Source: SLFT01 sp964493075 (GTDB taxonomy: Bacteria > Hydrogenedentota > Hydrogenedentia > Hydrogenedentales > CAITNO01). Taken from it: a stretch of DNA of 16,694 nucleotides. The DNA is taken from positions 1-16,694 of the forward strand of contig CAZBNU010000078.1 in NCBI GenBank assembly GCA_964493075.1. The letters are read 5' to 3'. The position numbers and the translations under genes are program-made. Positions 13,215-16,694 of this stretch are shown here, one piece after another. Each line of letters begins with the position of its first letter. Position 1 is the stretch's first letter. The notes below the pieces were generated by a model. The model was not told the DNA's origin, did not search any database, and saw only the letters and a list, made by a program, of their open reading frames with translations.

Positions 13215-16200
13215 TTAGTGGTGTCTCTTTCCAGCACGTGGGTAGCCGAGAAGCACCAGCAGGGCAATTCCGGAGAGCAGCAGGTTGCCTGTATCTGGAA
13301 GTCCTGATTTCGAAGCATCATCTTTTCGGCAGCCGCACCGTTTCTCGGGTTCACCTTCGCCTTCACCCTCATCTTCGCCCTCACCTTCGCCCTCAGCAGG
13401 TTCACCTTCAGCAGGTTCGCCTTCGAGGGAATCCACCCGTTTCAGGGGCGTGGTGACAGATAGCAGGGCACTTTCATTGAGGGTTACATTTTCGGTATAG
13501 GCAACATGGTCGGGTGCTGTTACAGTAAGGGTGTAATTTCCTGACGCTACCGCCGGGAATGGGTATACGCCTTGTTGGTTGCGTGTAACAGTTAAGGTTC
13601 CCAGGGTTACGGTGGCGTTGAGTATCGGGGTGGTGGTTGTTGATTGCACCACGGAACAGAACAGGGCCGCTGCGGTCATCCCTGTGCCTTTGGGCAGGAA
13701 AGGTTCGTAATCGGCTGGTCCATCTATGCGGTCGTTTACCTCATCGGGATTGTCGGTATCCCAGTCGTTGTTTTCAATCTGAATTTCTTCATTCGTTTCG
13801 TTGACCACATCGGCGTCGCCAGTGGAATCCTCAAAGGTATTGAAACCAGATTCAGGACTGTTCGCATCGCCTAGAGATTTCAAATACAGTGACTTGGCTT
13901 CTGCCCGAACAACAAGGGCGTGATAGGCAATGTCCCGGAATATGTTGCGTCGTAGCACGGGCGGATCGCCGTAAATATCAATACCAATGTCCACATTTGT
14001 AAACAGACAACTTTCGATTACCGTTTCAAACTCCACCTTGCCGGGGAAGGAAATTCCCATACCCAGGGGCACGGTGATAATGCCTGTCACAGGATAGTTC
14101 TGGCCATCGAAGACCACCCCTGAGATTTTCATGCCGAAGCCCTCCACGAACAGCAGATACTCGGCGTTCGGTGGCGGCACCAGATTGATATAGGAGATTG
14201 AGGATCCTTCTGCACCGTTAATCTGCGCTTCCAACACCACATTTGCGCCTATTCTGCTCTCAAGGGAGATGAAGCGCGGCAAATCAAACACGCCTTCCCT
14301 GTAGTAGCCCTGATTTAGCACCACGGCTGCTGGGTCTGCAATGGTTGCCGGCGCTGCCTGGGTTAGCGCGTGGGCAATGGTGCCGAAGGGGAACGCGAAT
14401 GTGCCGTCACCCGTTTCGTCGCTGCCATTGACATCCACAAAATAGACCCGCCGCGGATCGTTGGGATTGGAGGGGTCGGATTCCTTCAGTGTCTCCTCGA
14501 GGTTGGTGAGGTTGTCGCCGTCACCGTCATCACTGGAATCATTGACCAGCGGTTCGAGGCCGCTTTTCACTTCTGCATTGTCGGACATGCCGTCGTTGTC
14601 AGAGTCCACCAACTGATCGCTTGTACCGTAACAGGCTTCCTCACAGGCGGTCAGGCCGTCGCCATCTTCGTCTACATCATCGTCAGGACATCCCGCAAGG
14701 CAGGTTTCCAGATCGCCGTCAGGCGGCAGGGAAATGCAGGTCTCCAGAATAAAGACAGTACGCGCCAGTGTCGTTTCATTTCCGGTACTGTCTGCTACGG
14801 TGTAAAGCACTGTATAGAAGCCAGGTACTGCAGTATCAACACTTCCTGAAATTTCAATACTGGCCGTGAGGTCGCCCTCACACAAGTCATAAGCGTAAGC
14901 GCCGAGTTCAATATAGTCGGCGTTGCACTGATATTCAACAACCGACCTGCCGTATAAACGCAGTAACGGCGGTTGGGTGTCTTGTACAATAAGGGTTCGT
15001 GTGGCGCTTGCAACGTTTTCTGAACCGTCTTGCACGGTATAGATGTATGGGTATGCGTTTGGAATGGTTTCATCCAGTGCGCTCGAAGTTAGAATACTGG
15101 CGGTGAGGTCGCCATCGCAAGCGTCCGTTGCCGTAGCGCCCGGATCAATAAATGCCATGCCGCACTCAATTGAAATGGTGTCTGCCCCATTCAAGGTTAT
15201 TGCCGGCGGCGTAATATCCGGATCACAAGGATCTACAGGTTCGCCTTCACCTTCGACAGGATCCACTTCGAGTGTCCATTGAAGATAAGGATAGGATTCG
15301 TTTTCAAAGATTCCCCAGAGGGTTTCAAAGTCCCAGAATTGCGTGGTATACGTGGTCTGTTGCATCATTGGTGCAGTGGCGAGGCCTTCGCCGCCTGCCG
15401 AAACGTCGGTGCCGGAGGTTTCGGTATCCCAGAAGGAATGCTGAACCACGGCACCGTAACCAACATCGTTGTACCCGATAAGCCCGCCAGCCTGTGCCGC
15501 TGCATTTACAGCGCCTGTTGCATAGCACATGTCAACGCTGACGCCGTTATAGGCCACCAGGCCGCCCGCATACTCGGCGATCGCTGTTGCGGAACCTGTA
15601 GCGTAGCAATTGGTAATGTAACCGTAGTTTGCGCCAACAAGGCCACCGGCCTCATTTTGACTATTCACGGCAGTTTCAGAATAGGAAGAGACGACCATTG
15701 CGTAGTTGAGGCCGACCAATCCACCGCAGGTGTAGTTGGAGGCTGATGCGGCGCCAAAAGCGCGACAATGTACAAGGTTACCTTCGTTTTCACCGACAAT
15801 GGAACCAACCGCATTCGCGCCATATACATTGCCGTTTACCTGGCATTGGGCGATGGCGCCGCCCTGGTTGTAGCCGACCAATGCGCCGACGCGCCAATTA
15901 CCGGAAACGGAGCAGCCTTGTAAATCTACCTTGCCGAGTACTGCGGTTGCGCTGATTGCGCCGAACATTCCTACGGCATCTTCTTCAGGACGATTGATGA
16001 CAAGCCCGATTATTTTATGTCCCTGTCCGTCAAATGTGCCGGAGAAAGGTTCCACAGCAGCTTTGTTGGGCAGGGAGGGGCTGCCGATGGGTTCGAATCC
16101 AAGACCGCCATTCCAGTTGACCGTGTCCGAAGCATCCAGATCGCCTGTAAGGTAATAAATGCCATTAAGGGGATAAGCAGGATCGTTTCCTATCAATTGC

Positions 16201-16694
16201 AGCGCGGCAATGGAGTCAATAGCGACAGGTTCCGGGATGTCGGCGACAATTACATTGCGTGTTATCATGTAGGAATTGCCAGAGGCATCCTCCACAAAAT
16301 AGGTTACGTAATAGGTACCAGCGGTTGACGTGTCTACTGTGTCGCCACCAACGATTACACCGGTGACGACGCCAGAATCACAGGTGTCGGAAGCGCTATA
16401 GCCGGGTTCTGTGAACGTGTCGCCGACATATAAGTACAGAGGATTATCACCAGCAAGGGTAATTTCCGGTGGCGTAGAGTCCTGCACTCGCACGGTGCGT
16501 GTTACTTGTGCCGCTGTATTGGTAGCACTATCGCTGACGTTGTAGATGATGATGTAATTGCCCGTTACGTCGGTATTGACGGTATCGCCAGCCACAACAA
16601 TACTCGCGGTCAGGTCGCCGTCACAGGCGTCACTTGCTATTGCGCCTGCGTCCACATAGGAAGCCCCACATTCTATTGTGACAATGGAATCACC
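13215..16694 (-). CDS. Large multidomain surface protein (Ig-like, GLUG, Ca-binding, beta-helix), 5' truncated by window
   Basis: The frame is open to the window edge, so the N-terminus is missing; 1159 residues are visible, numbered here from the edge. Order: partial DUF5011/HYR-like Ig domain (1-73), a second (75-152), GLUG region (about 155-473, seven repeats), EGE linker (480-486), two more Ig-like domains (494-571, 573-651). Then come DxDxDG calcium-binding repeats of thrombospondin-3/EF-hand style (669-746), a DUF1565-type right-handed beta-helix (750-988), a carboxypeptidase-regulatory-like beta sandwich (1010-1086) and a Glu-Gly-Glu linker (1091-1117). It ends with CGCRK (Cys1120, Cys1122), LPDTG (1132-1136), a membrane helix (1137-1151) and a basic tail (PRAGKRHH). 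Repeated IECG...DACDGD cysteine pairs suggest disulfides. It is probably exported and cell-surface attached, as an adhesin or glycan-contacting protein. The GTG at 16655 is internal to an Ig domain and not the start. Confidence 0.88.
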   Translation of the reverse strand, partial: GDSIVTIECGASYVDAGAIASDACDGDLTASIVVAGDTVNTDVTGNYIIIYNVSDSATNTAAQVTRTVRVQDSTPPEITLAGDNPLYLYVGDTFTEPGYSASDTCDSGVVTGVIVGGDTVDTSTAGTYYVTYFVEDASGNSYMITRNVIVADIPEPVAIDSIAALQLIGNDPAYPLNGIYYLTGDLDASDTVNWNGGLGFEPIGSPSLPNKAAVEPFSGTFDGQGHKIIGLVINRPEEDAVGMFGAISATAVLGKVDLQGCSVSGNWRVGALVGYNQGGAIAQCQVNGNVYGANAVGSIVGENEGNLVHCRAFGAASASNYTCGGLVGLNYAMVVSSYSETAVNSQNEAGGLVGANYGYITNCYATGSATAIAEYAGGLVAYNGVSVDMCYATGAVNAAAQAGGLIGYNDVGYGAVVQHSFWDTETSGTDVSAGGEGLATAPMMQQTTYTTQFWDFETLWGIFENESYPYLQWTLEVDPVEGEGEPVDPCDPDITPPAITLNGADTISIECGMAFIDPGATATDACDGDLTASILTSSALDETIPNAYPYIYTVQDGSENVASATRTLIVQDTQPPLLRLYGRSVVEYQCNADYIELGAYAYDLCEGDLTASIEISGSVDTAVPGFYTVLYTVADSTGNETTLARTVFILETCISLPPDGDLETCLAGCPDDDVDEDGDGLTACEEACYGTSDQLVDSDNDGMSDNAEVKSGLEPLVNDSSDDGDGDNLTNLEETLKESDPSNPNDPRRVYFVDVNGSDETGDGTFAFPFGTIAHALTQAAPATIADPAAVVLNQGYYREGVFDLPRFISLESRIGANVVLEAQINGAEGSSISYINLVPPPNAEYLLFVEGFGMKISGVVFDGQNYPVTGIITVPLGMGISFPGKVEFETVIESCLFTNVDIGIDIYGDPPVLRRNIFRDIAYHALVVRAEAKSLYLKSLGDANSPESGFNTFEDSTGDADVVNETNEEIQIENNDWDTDNPDEVNDRIDGPADYEPFLPKGTGMTAAALFCSVVQSTTTTPILNATVTLGTLTVTRNQQGVYPFPAVASGNYTLTVTAPDHVAYTENVTLNESALLSVTTPLKRVDSLEGEPAEGEPAEGEGEGEDEGEGEGEPEKRCGCRKDDASKSGLPDTGNLLLSGIALLVLLGYPRAGKRHH
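13287..13301 (-). other. LPDTG sorting-signal motif
   Basis: Encodes Leu-Pro-Asp-Thr-Gly, followed at once by 15 hydrophobic residues and an Arg/Lys/His-rich tail that ends the protein. This is the full three-part layout of an LPXTG cell-wall sorting signal. No sortase gene lies in the window. Confidence 0.65.
13344..13424 (-). repeat. Low-complexity Glu-Gly-Glu(-Pro-Ala) coding repeat
   Basis: About 27 codons made of GAA/GAG-GGC/GGT units with two EGEPA units. It forms a negatively charged spacer between the last beta domain and the anchor. Hexanucleotide (TTCGCC/TTCACC) tandem DNA makes it prone to copy-number change. A short sister linker (VEGEGEP) occurs at about 15237-15257. Confidence 0.85.
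15465..15974 (-). repeat. Tandem GLUG repeats (about seven units of 26-28 residues)
   Basis: Units begin VGMFGAIS, VGALVGYN, VGSIVGEN, CGGLVGLN, AGGLVGAN, AGGLVAYN and AGGLIGYN, at spacings of 28, 27, 27, 26, 27 and 26 residues. The regular step predicts a stacked beta-solenoid. GLUG repeats are known from secreted adhesins and peptidases. DNA identity between units is low, so the array is old rather than recently amplified. Confidence 0.85.

Noticed and set aside
16653..16655. GTG as the start of the surface protein
   Set aside because: The frame continues upstream to the window edge with IECGASY, the expected first strand of the same Ig-like repeat, and there is no signal peptide at the GTG.
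1..16694. CRISPR array, tRNA/rRNA genes, transposases or prophage genes
   Set aside because: I saw no regularly spaced direct repeats with unique spacers, no cloverleaf or rRNA core sequence, and no transposase, integrase or phage structural ORF on either strand.

Overview
The window looks like bacterial chromosome from an assembled draft or metagenome bin: it contains a run of exactly 100 N at 9929-10028. Gene families suggest a Gram-negative-type, non-proteobacterial lineage. The clues are two lipoproteins with Gln after the lipobox Cys, a large surface protein with GLUG repeats, DUF5011-like Ig domains and Glu-Gly-Glu linkers, a GH29 fucosidase, and a fused hemC-hemD. Such EGE-linker proteins are, from memory, typical of Candidatus Hydrogenedentota, Lentisphaerota and neighbours. 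This placement is an inference; no rRNA or other marker gene is present.

Layout. (1) 23-3252, plus strand: a compact probable operon of low-specificity threonine aldolase, a NagD-type HAD phosphatase and a 12-helix MFS transporter. (2) 3278-5935, minus strand, convergent with the MFS gene: an 885-residue protein that is almost all coiled coil and ends in a GspE/PilB N-terminal (MshEN-type) domain without the ATPase. (3) 5936-6414: a 479-bp AT-rich gene-free stretch with several perfect dyads and a remnant of what looks like a dispersed repeat. (4) 6415-7797, minus: a GH29 alpha-L-fucosidase with a C-terminal F5/8C domain and a good promoter. (5) 8037-13033, plus: two overlapping lipoprotein genes, a membrane-anchored TPR protein interrupted by the N gap, a radical SAM/SPASM-like enzyme and a bifunctional hemCD gene, probably one or two transcripts. 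(6) 13034-13214: a repeat-like intergenic segment. (7) 13215-16694, minus: the 3' part of a very large secreted multidomain surface protein whose start lies beyond the window. It ends in an LPDTG-type sorting signal.

The most interesting items are the coiled-coil/MshEN protein with degenerate c-di-GMP motifs, the LPXTG-like C-terminus in an apparently Gram-negative background, the unidentified radical SAM enzyme next to hemCD, and the two repeat-like intergenic segments. I see no rRNA, tRNA, CRISPR array, transposase or phage gene. No complete unknown multi-gene system can be claimed from this window.
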